From CF-118 sp035934385 (lineage in GTDB: Bacteria; Chloroflexota; Dormibacteria; Dormibacterales; Dormibacteraceae), in NCBI GenBank assembly GCA_035934385.1, contig DASYXY010000055.1, positions 1 through 64,000 on the forward strand: a DNA stretch of 64,000 nt, read 5' to 3'. The notes under the pieces are model-generated. The model saw only the letters and a list, made by a program, of their open reading frames with translations. It was not told the origin of the DNA and searched no databases. Positions 57,510-64,000 of the stretch are shown one piece after another; position 1 is the first letter of the stretch; every line of letters starts with the position of its first letter. Both the position numbers and the translations under genes were made by a program.

Positions 57510-58979
57510 GTGCCGAATCGAGCGATCGGGGTCGCGATGCTCTCGCTGCTGGCAATCAGCGCGTGCAAGCTTCCATTGCCCAGCGCCGCACAGACGCCAG
57601 GTCCTGCCACGCAGGTTGAGGTGTCCTGGACAGACTGCACCGACGGCTTTCAGTGCGCCACCCTGGCGGTACCGCTCGACTACACGAAGCCACAAGGCCG
57701 TCAGATCTCACTCGCGCTGATCCGCAAGCCGGTCACCGATCCATCGCGACGCATCGGATCGCTGCTGTTGAACCCTGGTGGGCCCGGCGGATCGGGCGTC
57801 CGGTTCCTGCGCGACTTCGCCCCGCTGCTCATGAACCTGAACTCGCGCTTCGACCTCGTGTCGTGGGACCCGCGTGGCGTTGGCGCGAGCACCGCGGTGA
57901 CGTGCCTTGACGGCCCGCAGCTCGACGCGTTCCTCGCGCTCGACTCTGTGCTCGACGACCAGCAGGAGGCGAACGCCTTCTTCAAGGCGAACCAGGAGTT
58001 CGCCGTCGGCTGCCGGCATCGAAGCGGAGGCCTTTTGCCTTTCATGGATTCCGAGAGCACGGCGCAGGACATGGAGAGCATCCGCGCGGTGCTCGGTGAC
58101 CCGAAGCTGACGTACCTCGGGTTCTCGTACGGGACCCTCATTGGTCAGTGGTATGCCCACCTCTTCCCCACCCACGTCAGAGCGTTCGCGCTCGACGGTG
58201 TCGTCGATTCCAAAGCGACGGGACGCGGCGGGGCCTTGGCCCAGCTCGCCGGCTTCGAGAAAAACCTGGAAGCTTATCTGTCGGACTGCGCGACGCGACC
58301 AACCTGCACGCTGGCCCGCGCCGGCGAGCCGAGAGCCAAGCTCGTATCGCTGATGAACAGCCTCGACGAGACACCGCTACCCGTGGGCGGCCGGCAGCTG
58401 ACGCGAAGCCTCGCGATGACGGCCGTCCTCGCCACGATGTACGACCAGCTCCGCTGGAAGGACCTCGACGGCGCCCTGGCTGCTCTCGACGGCGGCGACG
58501 GACGAAAAATGCTTGCGATCGCGGACAGCTGGAGCGAGCGCAACCCCGACGGCACGTACAGCAACTTCTTCAACGGTGCATTTGCCGCAACCGCGTGCAT
58601 CGAGAGTCGACCGGCTCCAACTGAGATCTTTTCGCCCGACCCTGCTTTCAACGAGATCCGAGCGGCCTCTCCCTTCTTCGGGCCCTGGGAGGAGTGGGAC
58701 GGGGTCTACTGCGATTTCTGGCCGGAGCTGCCTCGCGCAAACGTGCCCTTGACCATCAGCGGAGCGCCGCCGATCCTCCTTGTCGGCGCGAGCAACGACC
58801 CGGCTACGCCTTACATAGAGGCGAAGAACGTCAGCGACCAGATTCCAGGGTCGGTGTTGTTGACCCGCATCGGCAACGGCCACACATCGTATGAGTTCAG
58901 CGACTGCATCAGCGCCGCGGAAGACGTGTACCTGATTTCCCTGGTGCTGCCGCCGCGGGGGACGACCTGCACCGGCTAG
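57510..58979 (+). CDS. TAP-like secreted alpha/beta hydrolase lipoprotein (1)
   Basis: 489-residue tripeptidyl-aminopeptidase-like hydrolase. Lipobox LLAISACK (Cys near 20), then WTDCTDGFQCATLAVPLDY, the oxyanion loop LNPGGPGGSG, the nucleophile GFSYGT (near 204-208), and a C-terminal TAP domain with PPILLVGASNDPATPY (Asp) and NGHTSYEFSDC (His). Probably releases N-terminal peptides or hydrolyses small ester/amide substrates outside the cell. Paralogous to 60912-62381. Confidence 0.88.
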   Translation: MPNRAIGVAMLSLLAISACKLPLPSAAQTPGPATQVEVSWTDCTDGFQCATLAVPLDYTKPQGRQISLALIRKPVTDPSRRIGSLLLNPGGPGGSGVRFLRDFAPLLMNLNSRFDLVSWDPRGVGASTAVTCLDGPQLDAFLALDSVLDDQQEANAFFKANQEFAVGCRHRSGGLLPFMDSESTAQDMESIRAVLGDPKLTYLGFSYGTLIGQWYAHLFPTHVRAFALDGVVDSKATGRGGALAQLAGFEKNLEAYLSDCATRPTCTLARAGEPRAKLVSLMNSLDETPLPVGGRQLTRSLAMTAVLATMYDQLRWKDLDGALAALDGGDGRKMLAIADSWSERNPDGTYSNFFNGAFAATACIESRPAPTEIFSPDPAFNEIRAASPFFGPWEEWDGVYCDFWPELPRANVPLTISGAPPILLVGASNDPATPYIEAKNVSDQIPGSVLLTRIGNGHTSYEFSDCISAAEDVYLISLVLPPRGTTCTG

Positions 58980-58982
58980 CTA

Positions 58983-60185
58983 TCAGAGTCGCTGAAACTG
59001 ATCGTCCCGAAGGATCGGTACCGCGTTGCCGCTGTTTTCGATGCCGTCGATCTCGACCTCCGGTCCTCCGACCATGAAGTCTGTGTGGACTGCCGACTGG
59101 TTGAGGCCCGCCCGGCGATCCTCAGCGTCGACAACAGCGAAAGCGAAGCCGTTGCCAAACGCGATGTGGCAGGTGGCGTTCTCGTCGTAAAGCGTGTTCC
59201 AGAAGATGATCCCCAGCTCGCCCACACGCGACTCGCGGTCGACGAGCGCTATCTCGCCGAGGTAAGGCGCACCCGGATCGGTTGCGACCTGGGTTCGGAT
59301 CAGCTCGGCTCCGTCGCCATCCGCTCGCACTTCGCTGATGCGGCCGTCCTTGAATGTGAACTCGAGCCCACTGATGACGCGGCCACCCACGGCCAAAGGC
59401 CGGGTCGATCGAATCGTGCCTTCGGTCCGCCGACGGTCTGGCGAGGTGAACACCTCTTCGGTTGGCAGATTGGGCACGTGCGATTGGCCCCACGCGGTCG
59501 TGAAGCCTCCTGCAGACATCCATCGCCCACTCGGCAGAAGGCCGACTGTTAGGTTTGTTCCAGGCCCGCGATAGCGGATGGCGTCGAAATGGCGTTCGTT
59601 GAGCGCCTCAGCTGTGGCATTCAGGGATCCGAGGCGTTTACTCCAGGCGGCGGCCGGGTCAGGAAGGTCGAGGCGAACAGTCTTCTCGACCGCCTGCCAC
59701 AGCCTTTCCACGTCGGGCTCACCGAAGACCTGGCGCGCCCAGCCGTCGATCGGGCCGCCGGCGAGCGTCCAGGCAAGCTCGCGGCTAGTGACCGCGTTGC
59801 CCCAGCGCCGTGTGAAATCCACCTGAAAAGCGCGGCCGGTGCGACCGGGATCGGAGTTGGCGAGCAGGTCCGGCGCCGGGTCGCCCACAACTCTGACGAA
59901 CGCGGCGTGCTGTTCGACGAGCTCTTCGAGCATTCGGACAGCACCAGGCGCACTGACCGTCAGCGCCGCGTCAGGCGCGAGGTCGACGAGCGACCTGCGG
60001 AGGTATAGGTCCGTGTAGTGCACGAAGACCGCTGAGGCGCCGACGCGCCACGCTTGCTCCGCGATAACTCGGACCAGCGGCGCATGCGCCACATCGGCGC
60101 TGATCATCAATGGCTGTCCGGGCTGGAGATTAGCGCCGACTTTGAGCACGAGGTTCGCGTAGCGCTCGAGACGGTCGGCAGTCAT
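58983..60185 (-). CDS. M29 family aminopeptidase
   Basis: Metallo-aminopeptidase (thermophilic type), 400 residues. RLERYANLVLKVGANLQPGQPLMISADV is the family N-terminus, EEVFTSPDRRRTEGTI has the metal Glu, GLEFTFKDG and LGEIALVDRES, FWNTLYDENATCHIAFGNG and NQSAVHTDFMVGG carry the remaining metal ligands (Glu, His, His, Asp). A TATCCT -10 lies 7 nt before the ATG. Sits between two peptidase-like hydrolases. Confidence 0.92.
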   Translation of the reverse strand: MTADRLERYANLVLKVGANLQPGQPLMISADVAHAPLVRVIAEQAWRVGASAVFVHYTDLYLRRSLVDLAPDAALTVSAPGAVRMLEELVEQHAAFVRVVGDPAPDLLANSDPGRTGRAFQVDFTRRWGNAVTSRELAWTLAGGPIDGWARQVFGEPDVERLWQAVEKTVRLDLPDPAAAWSKRLGSLNATAEALNERHFDAIRYRGPGTNLTVGLLPSGRWMSAGGFTTAWGQSHVPNLPTEEVFTSPDRRRTEGTIRSTRPLAVGGRVISGLEFTFKDGRISEVRADGDGAELIRTQVATDPGAPYLGEIALVDRESRVGELGIIFWNTLYDENATCHIAFGNGFAFAVVDAEDRRAGLNQSAVHTDFMVGGPEVEIDGIENSGNAVPILRDDQFQRL

Positions 60186-60192
60186 TCCATCG

Positions 60193-60198
60193 AGGATA
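60193..60198 (-). promoter_or_regulatory. -10 box of the M29 aminopeptidase
   Basis: TATCCT on the minus strand, 7 nt before the ATG at 60185. Confidence 0.45.
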
Positions 60199-60204
60199 GT
60201 CGGA

Positions 60205-60810
60205 CTAGGGCTTCTTTCTCAGCGCGAGACCTAGCCATATGTACCAGGCCGGGTTGATGACGAATCCTTCGATTCCCGCCGGCGCCAGCACGAGCAGATT
60301 GGATGCGTTGAGGATGGTGAGCCGGCTGATGTAGATAAGGACGAGCAGTCCACCTGAGGCGAATCCGAGCCCGACCAGTCCACGATCAAAACCGCGGTCG
60401 CGCTGCATCAGGTACGAGAACGCGAGCAGCGAGAGGCCCGTGAGACCAAACGTGCCGAGACCGCGCGGGTCAACGGGGCTGGGAAAATTGATCAACTGGT
60501 TGGGCGCATGGATGCCGACGGCCAGGTCGTACCCGCCGTGTAGGGTCGCGGCCAGCGCGCCCGCGAGCCCGAACACCAGCGCCCATAGGGCGTACGTCCC
60601 ATTGGCCGGCTTCAGTCGCTCATACAGTCCCAGCAGGGCGCTTGCCCCCAGGACACCACCGATCAGAAGGAAGAGGCCACTCAATCCTGTTCCCAAGGAC
60701 GGGTTGTTGCGAGCGACGATCACGAACGAAACCGAATACAAGAAGCCGGCGGCACCGGCAAGCCAGGCGCTTGGATATGCCGTGTGGCGGTATTCGATCT
60801 GCGTGGTCAC
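60205..60810 (-). CDS. six- or seven-TM membrane protein, unknown function
   Basis: 201 residues, nearly all hydrophobic, with about six TM segments (AWLAGAAGFLYSVSFVIVA, GLSGLFLLIGGVLGASALLGLY, YALWALVFGLAGALAATLHGG and others) and a basic C-terminus. Resembles DUF4386-like proteins, but the match is loose. GTG start with TAGGAT (60817-60822) 6 nt upstream. Confidence 0.6.
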   Translation of the reverse strand: MTTQIEYRHTAYPSAWLAGAAGFLYSVSFVIVARNNPSLGTGLSGLFLLIGGVLGASALLGLYERLKPANGTYALWALVFGLAGALAATLHGGYDLAVGIHAPNQLINFPSPVDPRGLGTFGLTGLSLLAFSYLMQRDRGFDRGLVGLGFASGGLLVLIYISRLTILNASNLLVLAPAGIEGFVINPAWYIWLGLALRKKP

Positions 60811-60816
60811 GGCAGC

Positions 60817-60822
60817 ATCCTA
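60817..60822 (-). promoter_or_regulatory. -10 box of the 60810 membrane protein gene
   Basis: TAGGAT on the minus strand, 6 nt before the GTG at 60810. Confidence 0.4.
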
Positions 60823-60897
60823 GACCGAATACGCAAGGGTCGAATTCGGAAAGCTGAGAGTTTGGGTAAACAGGGGGTGATCTCTGGATCGCTGAAT

Positions 60898-60903
60898 TAG
60901 ACT
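60898..60903 (+). promoter_or_regulatory. -10 box of the second TAP-like hydrolase
   Basis: TAGACT, 8 nt before the TTG at 60912. Confidence 0.45.
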
Positions 60904-60911
60904 CGGCCACG

Positions 60912-62381
60912 TTGAAGCGATTCACGGCCATGGTGGCGATCCTGGTCGTCGTCGCCACCGCATGCACTCGGAGCTCGACCAGCGCTGCCAAATTCAGCCC
61001 AACCGGCAGCACGTCGGTCGAAAAGATCCAGTGGTCCGGCTGCGGCGGGGGGTTCCAGTGCGGGACGGTGGCCGTGCCCCTGGACTACTCGAAACCAAAC
61101 GGCGAAACCATCAAGATCGCGTTGAATCGCAAGCCCGCGACTGACACCGCGCACAGGATCGGCTCGCTGCTCACTAACCCGGGCGGACCCGGCGCCTCGG
61201 GAATCGATTTCCTCAAGTCGCAGGCATCGACCTTGTCGAAGCTCAACACTCGTTTCGACTTGATCGGTTTCGATCCGCGCGGCACCGGGCAGAGCTGGCC
61301 GATCCGTTGCTTGACGGGATCTCAAGAGGATGCCTTCAACGCGCTTGACTCTGTGCTCGACGACCCGATCGAGAAGGCGGCGGCGATTCAAGCCAACAAG
61401 GACTTCGCAGCCGGATGCGAGGAGATGAGCGGCACGATGCTGCCGTACGTCGACACTCCCAGCGTCGCCCGAGACATGGATCGGATCAGAGCTGCGCTTG
61501 GCGATTCCAAGCTCACCTACCTCGGCTTCTCGTACGGGACTTACCTCGGGGAGTGGTACGCGCATCTGTTTCCGTCGCACGTGCGGGCGCTGACGCTCGA
61601 CGGAGTGTTGGACCCAGCTATGTCCGCCAATGACTTCCTGCTCCTGCAGATCAAGGGCCTGCAATCGAACCTCGCCGCCTTCGCGGCCGACTGCAAGGCG
61701 AAAACGAGTTGCCAGTTCGGACGCAGCGGCGACCCCATGCAGAAGATAGTGACCCTGCTCAATCAGCTCGACGATCACCCGCTGCAGGTCGGTAACCGCC
61801 AGCTGACGCGAGCGCTCGCCCTGTACGGCATCGGCGTGACGCTCTACGACACCTCCGGATGGCCTTACCTCGACGGCGCGTTGACGACCGCGGTTCAGGG
61901 AAACGGCACGTTGCTGCTGGAGCTCTCCGACGCTTACCTTGGGCGCAAGTCCAACGGGTCGTATGACACCGAGACCGACTCCAACATCGCCATCAACTGC
62001 CTCGATCACCAGGTGCCCAACGACATTGCCAGCTATGACGCGCTCGGTCCAGCGTTCGCGAGCGCGTCGCCGGTGTTCGGAGCGGCGTTCCAGTATGGAA
62101 ACCTGATTTGCGCCAACTGGCCGGTTCCGGTGAAGACTCCGTCCGGGCCGCTGACCGTCGATGGGGCGCCGCCGATCCTCCTGGTCGGCGGGCTGGACGA
62201 CCCGATCACCCCATATCAGCTGGCCCAGAACGTCACGCAGGAGATCTCGGGTTCTGTGCTTCTGACACGTCGCGGGTACGGCCACACGTCCTACGGCACC
62301 AGCGCCTGCGCCAGCGCGGCGATCGACGCGTACTTCCTGGAGCTCACCGTCCCGGCCGGCGGGACCGTCTGCCAGAGCTAG
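60912..62381 (+). CDS. TAP-like secreted alpha/beta hydrolase lipoprotein (2)
   Basis: 489 residues, the same length and layout as the protein at 57510-58979: lipobox VVATACT (Cys near 17), WSGCGGGFQCGTVAVPLDY, TNPGGPGASG, nucleophile GFSYGT near 205, acid in LVGGLDDPITPY and His in YGHTSYGTSAC. TTG start set by a -10 box 8 nt upstream. The two genes flank an aminopeptidase and a membrane protein rather than being in tandem. Confidence 0.88.
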   Translation: MKRFTAMVAILVVVATACTRSSTSAAKFSPTGSTSVEKIQWSGCGGGFQCGTVAVPLDYSKPNGETIKIALNRKPATDTAHRIGSLLTNPGGPGASGIDFLKSQASTLSKLNTRFDLIGFDPRGTGQSWPIRCLTGSQEDAFNALDSVLDDPIEKAAAIQANKDFAAGCEEMSGTMLPYVDTPSVARDMDRIRAALGDSKLTYLGFSYGTYLGEWYAHLFPSHVRALTLDGVLDPAMSANDFLLLQIKGLQSNLAAFAADCKAKTSCQFGRSGDPMQKIVTLLNQLDDHPLQVGNRQLTRALALYGIGVTLYDTSGWPYLDGALTTAVQGNGTLLLELSDAYLGRKSNGSYDTETDSNIAINCLDHQVPNDIASYDALGPAFASASPVFGAAFQYGNLICANWPVPVKTPSGPLTVDGAPPILLVGGLDDPITPYQLAQNVTQEISGSVLLTRRGYGHTSYGTSACASAAIDAYFLELTVPAGGTVCQS

Positions 62382-62418
62382 CCCCGGCGCCTCCCGTCAC
62401 GAACTGAGCGCCCTTCGC

Positions 62419-62527
62419 GGGCCCTCCCTCTCCCGCTCCGTTTCGGGCCCCCTCCCCCGGCCCACCGCACCTGGCCGATCGAAAATCGCATATCGATCCA
62501 CGCCGGTGCAACCCTGCCTGTTAAGAC
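62419..62527 (+). repeat. dispersed ~100-nt intergenic repeat, copy 2
   Basis: Second copy of the element at 6629-6728 (opposite strand), with the same 12-mer at its start (62419-62430) and the same 21-mer at its end (62507-62527). It lies between the convergent ends of the TAP-like hydrolase and clpB. A shorter partial match, CTGCCTGTTAAG, occurs at about 13147-13158. Confidence 0.55.
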
Positions 62528-62542
62528 GCTGCCATTGCGCGG

Positions 62543-64000
62543 TCAGGCGGCGTCGATCGCGACCGTCGCTTTCGAGAAAACGAGCTCACCGCCCTTGGCA
62601 TCGACCTGAACCGCGTCGCCCTCGACAAACTTGCCCTCGAGCATCTGCATCGCCAGCGGGTCCTGCACCAGGCGCTGGATGGCCCGCTTCAGAGGCCGTG
62701 CCCCGTACACCGGATCCCATCCGCGCTCGGCGAGCAACTTGCGCGCTGCGTCCGTGACGACAAGTGCGATTTTCCGCTCGGCCATCCGCTTGTCCAGCCG
62801 CCGCAGCTGGATGTCGACAATTGACGCGAGCTGCTCCTGCGAAAGTGCGCGGAACACGATGATCTCATCCACGCGGTTCAAGAACTCCGGCTTGAAGTGG
62901 TCGCGCAACACCGCCATCACGGCGTCGCGGACTTCTTCGAATTCGCGATTGGCCATCTCCTGAAGTAGCAGGCCGCCGAGGTTCGAGGTCATGATCAAAA
63001 CCGTGTTGCGGAAGTCGACTGTCCGGCCCTGACCGTCAGTCAGCCGGCCATCGTCGAGTATCTGCAGCAGCACGTTGAACACATCGGGATGCGCCTTCTC
63101 GATCTCATCGAACAGCACGATCGAGTACGGGCGCCGCCGCACCGCCTCTGTAAGCTGGCCGCCTTCGTCGTAGCCCACGTAGCCAGGCGGGGCGCCAAGC
63201 AACCGCGCGACCGTGTGCTTCTCCTGGTACTCGGACATGTCCAGTCGAATCAGAGCCTGCTCGTCGTCGAAGAGAAACTCCGCGAGTGCGCGCGCGAGCT
63301 CCGTCTTTCCAACTCCAGTCGGGCCAAGAAAGATGAACGAGCCCACCGGCCGATTTGGGTCTGACAGGCCTGAACGCGACCGACGGACCGCGTTCGCGAC
63401 TGCGCTTACCGCCTCGTCCTGGCCGATGACTCGCTCATGCAGCCGTTCCTCCATTCGGATGAGCTTCGCCACCTCGCCTTCCATGAGCTTCGAAACCGGT
63501 ATCCCGGTCCAGCGGGCGACGATCTCGGCGATGTCCTCCTCGCCAACTTCCTCTTTGAGCAGAGGCTGCCCGCCCTGCAGCTCAGCCAAACGGCCATTGG
63601 CCTCCCCAAGCTGCTTTTCGATCTCGACGGCCTTGCCGTAGCGCAGCTCAGCAGCCTTCGCAAAGTCCGCCGCCCTTTCAGCCTTGTCGGCGTCATGGCG
63701 AACCTCTTCAAGCTGCGCCTTCAGCTTGCGGATGCGCGAGATGACCTCTTTCTCACGGTCCCAGCGAGACCTCAGGGCGGTTCGCTTTTCGGTCAGCTCG
63801 GCTAGCTGCTTTTCGATACCGGCAAACCGCTCCTTCGATGCCTTGTCGCTCTCCTTGCGCAAGGCCTCGCGCTCGATCTCGAGCTGCCGGATCTGCCGCT
63901 CGAGCTCGTCGAGCTCGGCAGGTAGCGAGTCGATCTCGGTGCGCAGCCGCGCGGCTGCCTCGTCGATGAGGTCGATGGCCTTGTCTGGTAGGAATCGATC
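62543..64000 (-). CDS. clpB: ClpB disaggregase, C-terminal part (cut by window edge)
   Basis: Hsp100 AAA+ unfoldase that works with DnaK to rescue aggregated protein. The last 485 residues are present: the frame enters at 64000 with the PDKAIDLIDEAAARL end of the first AAA+ domain, then the coiled-coil M domain (LERQIRQLEIEREAL to about KQLGEANGRL), then the second AAA+ domain with Walker A GPTGVGKTELA, pore loop GYVGYDEGG, Walker B IVLFDEIEKAH and Arg finger region FLNRVDEI. The C-terminus GDAVQVDAKGGELVF is complete. Confidence 0.96.
   Translation of the reverse strand, partial: DRFLPDKAIDLIDEAAARLRTEIDSLPAELDELERQIRQLEIEREALRKESDKASKERFAGIEKQLAELTEKRTALRSRWDREKEVISRIRKLKAQLEEVRHDADKAERAADFAKAAELRYGKAVEIEKQLGEANGRLAELQGGQPLLKEEVGEEDIAEIVARWTGIPVSKLMEGEVAKLIRMEERLHERVIGQDEAVSAVANAVRRSRSGLSDPNRPVGSFIFLGPTGVGKTELARALAEFLFDDEQALIRLDMSEYQEKHTVARLLGAPPGYVGYDEGGQLTEAVRRRPYSIVLFDEIEKAHPDVFNVLLQILDDGRLTDGQGRTVDFRNTVLIMTSNLGGLLLQEMANREFEEVRDAVMAVLRDHFKPEFLNRVDEIIVFRALSQEQLASIVDIQLRRLDKRMAERKIALVVTDAARKLLAERGWDPVYGARPLKRAIQRLVQDPLAMQMLEGKFVEGDAVQVDAKGGELVFSKATVAIDAA

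Overview
The window is a 64 kb piece of a high-GC, free-living bacterial chromosome. Many genes abut or overlap by 1-4 bases. Gene content (ImuA/ImuB/DnaE2 mutasome, GH57-GlgA fusion, GlgP, GH15 glucoamylase, cobalt-type nitrile hydratase, TAP-like exported hydrolases) and a Gram-positive-type LexA box suggest a soil or terrestrial lineage of the Chloroflexota/Dormibacterota/Actinomycetota kind. No rRNA or ribosomal protein gene is present, so this placement is inference. There is no phage, insertion sequence or CRISPR array. There are two tRNAs (Gly-CCC, Ser-GCU) and the RNase P RNA.

Layout. 0-3.3 kb: truncated DHA2 exporter, LuxR/TPR regulator, APH-type kinase. 3.3-11 kb: a long minus-strand run of etfB, etfA, glycosyltransferase, acyl-CoA carboxylase beta, BKACE, biotin carrier, DUF3467, zinc-ribbon coiled coil, RNase H, SRPBCC and rnpB, a mix of acyl-CoA/keto-acid metabolism and housekeeping. 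11-17.6 kb: MobA-like, amidohydrolase, SAF-domain protein, AMP-forming acyl-CoA synthetase, a DsrE protein with an in-frame UGA (probable selenocysteine), and an MFS transporter. 17.6-21.4 kb: nitrile hydratase alpha, beta and accessory genes with a Tat-exported amine oxidase. 21.4-26.3 kb: small membrane and cupin genes, then three exported or orphan proteins, each followed by a 65-nt repeat ending in the 3' end of the adjacent tRNA-Gly. 26.3-37.4 kb: glycogen and sugar-nucleotide genes (GDP-mannose pyrophosphorylase/PMM-like fusion, GlgP, GH57-GlgA fusion, GT4, inositol-phosphatase family). 37.4-39.4 kb: two alpha/beta hydrolases and a 21-residue Lys/Ala peptide gene. 39.5-44.9 kb: LexA-controlled imuA-imuB-orf-dnaE2. 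44.9-52.9 kb: DUF1003, two GT-C-like membrane proteins, glpK, larE, moeB/thiF. 52.9-64 kb: glucoamylase, tRNA-Ser with a duplicated 3' end enclosing one gene, two TAP-like hydrolases, M29 aminopeptidase, and the 3' part of clpB.

Expression signals are distinctive. At least fifteen start codons have a TANNNT-like (or CATANT) -10 hexamer only 6-10 nt upstream, which implies mostly leaderless mRNAs. A few genes (DUF1003-like permease, amine oxidase, Lys/Ala peptide) instead have strong Shine-Dalgarno sites. Three genes have coding-like N-termini that extend to a non-AUG/GUG/UUG codon placed right at the preceding stop codon.

The observations most worth following are the UGA-containing DsrE gene with a hairpin at bacterial-SECIS distance, the single-gene cassettes bounded by tRNA 3'-end repeats at both tRNA loci, and the 207-nt structured insertion flanked by 18-bp repeats in the leader of the GH57-GlgA gene.
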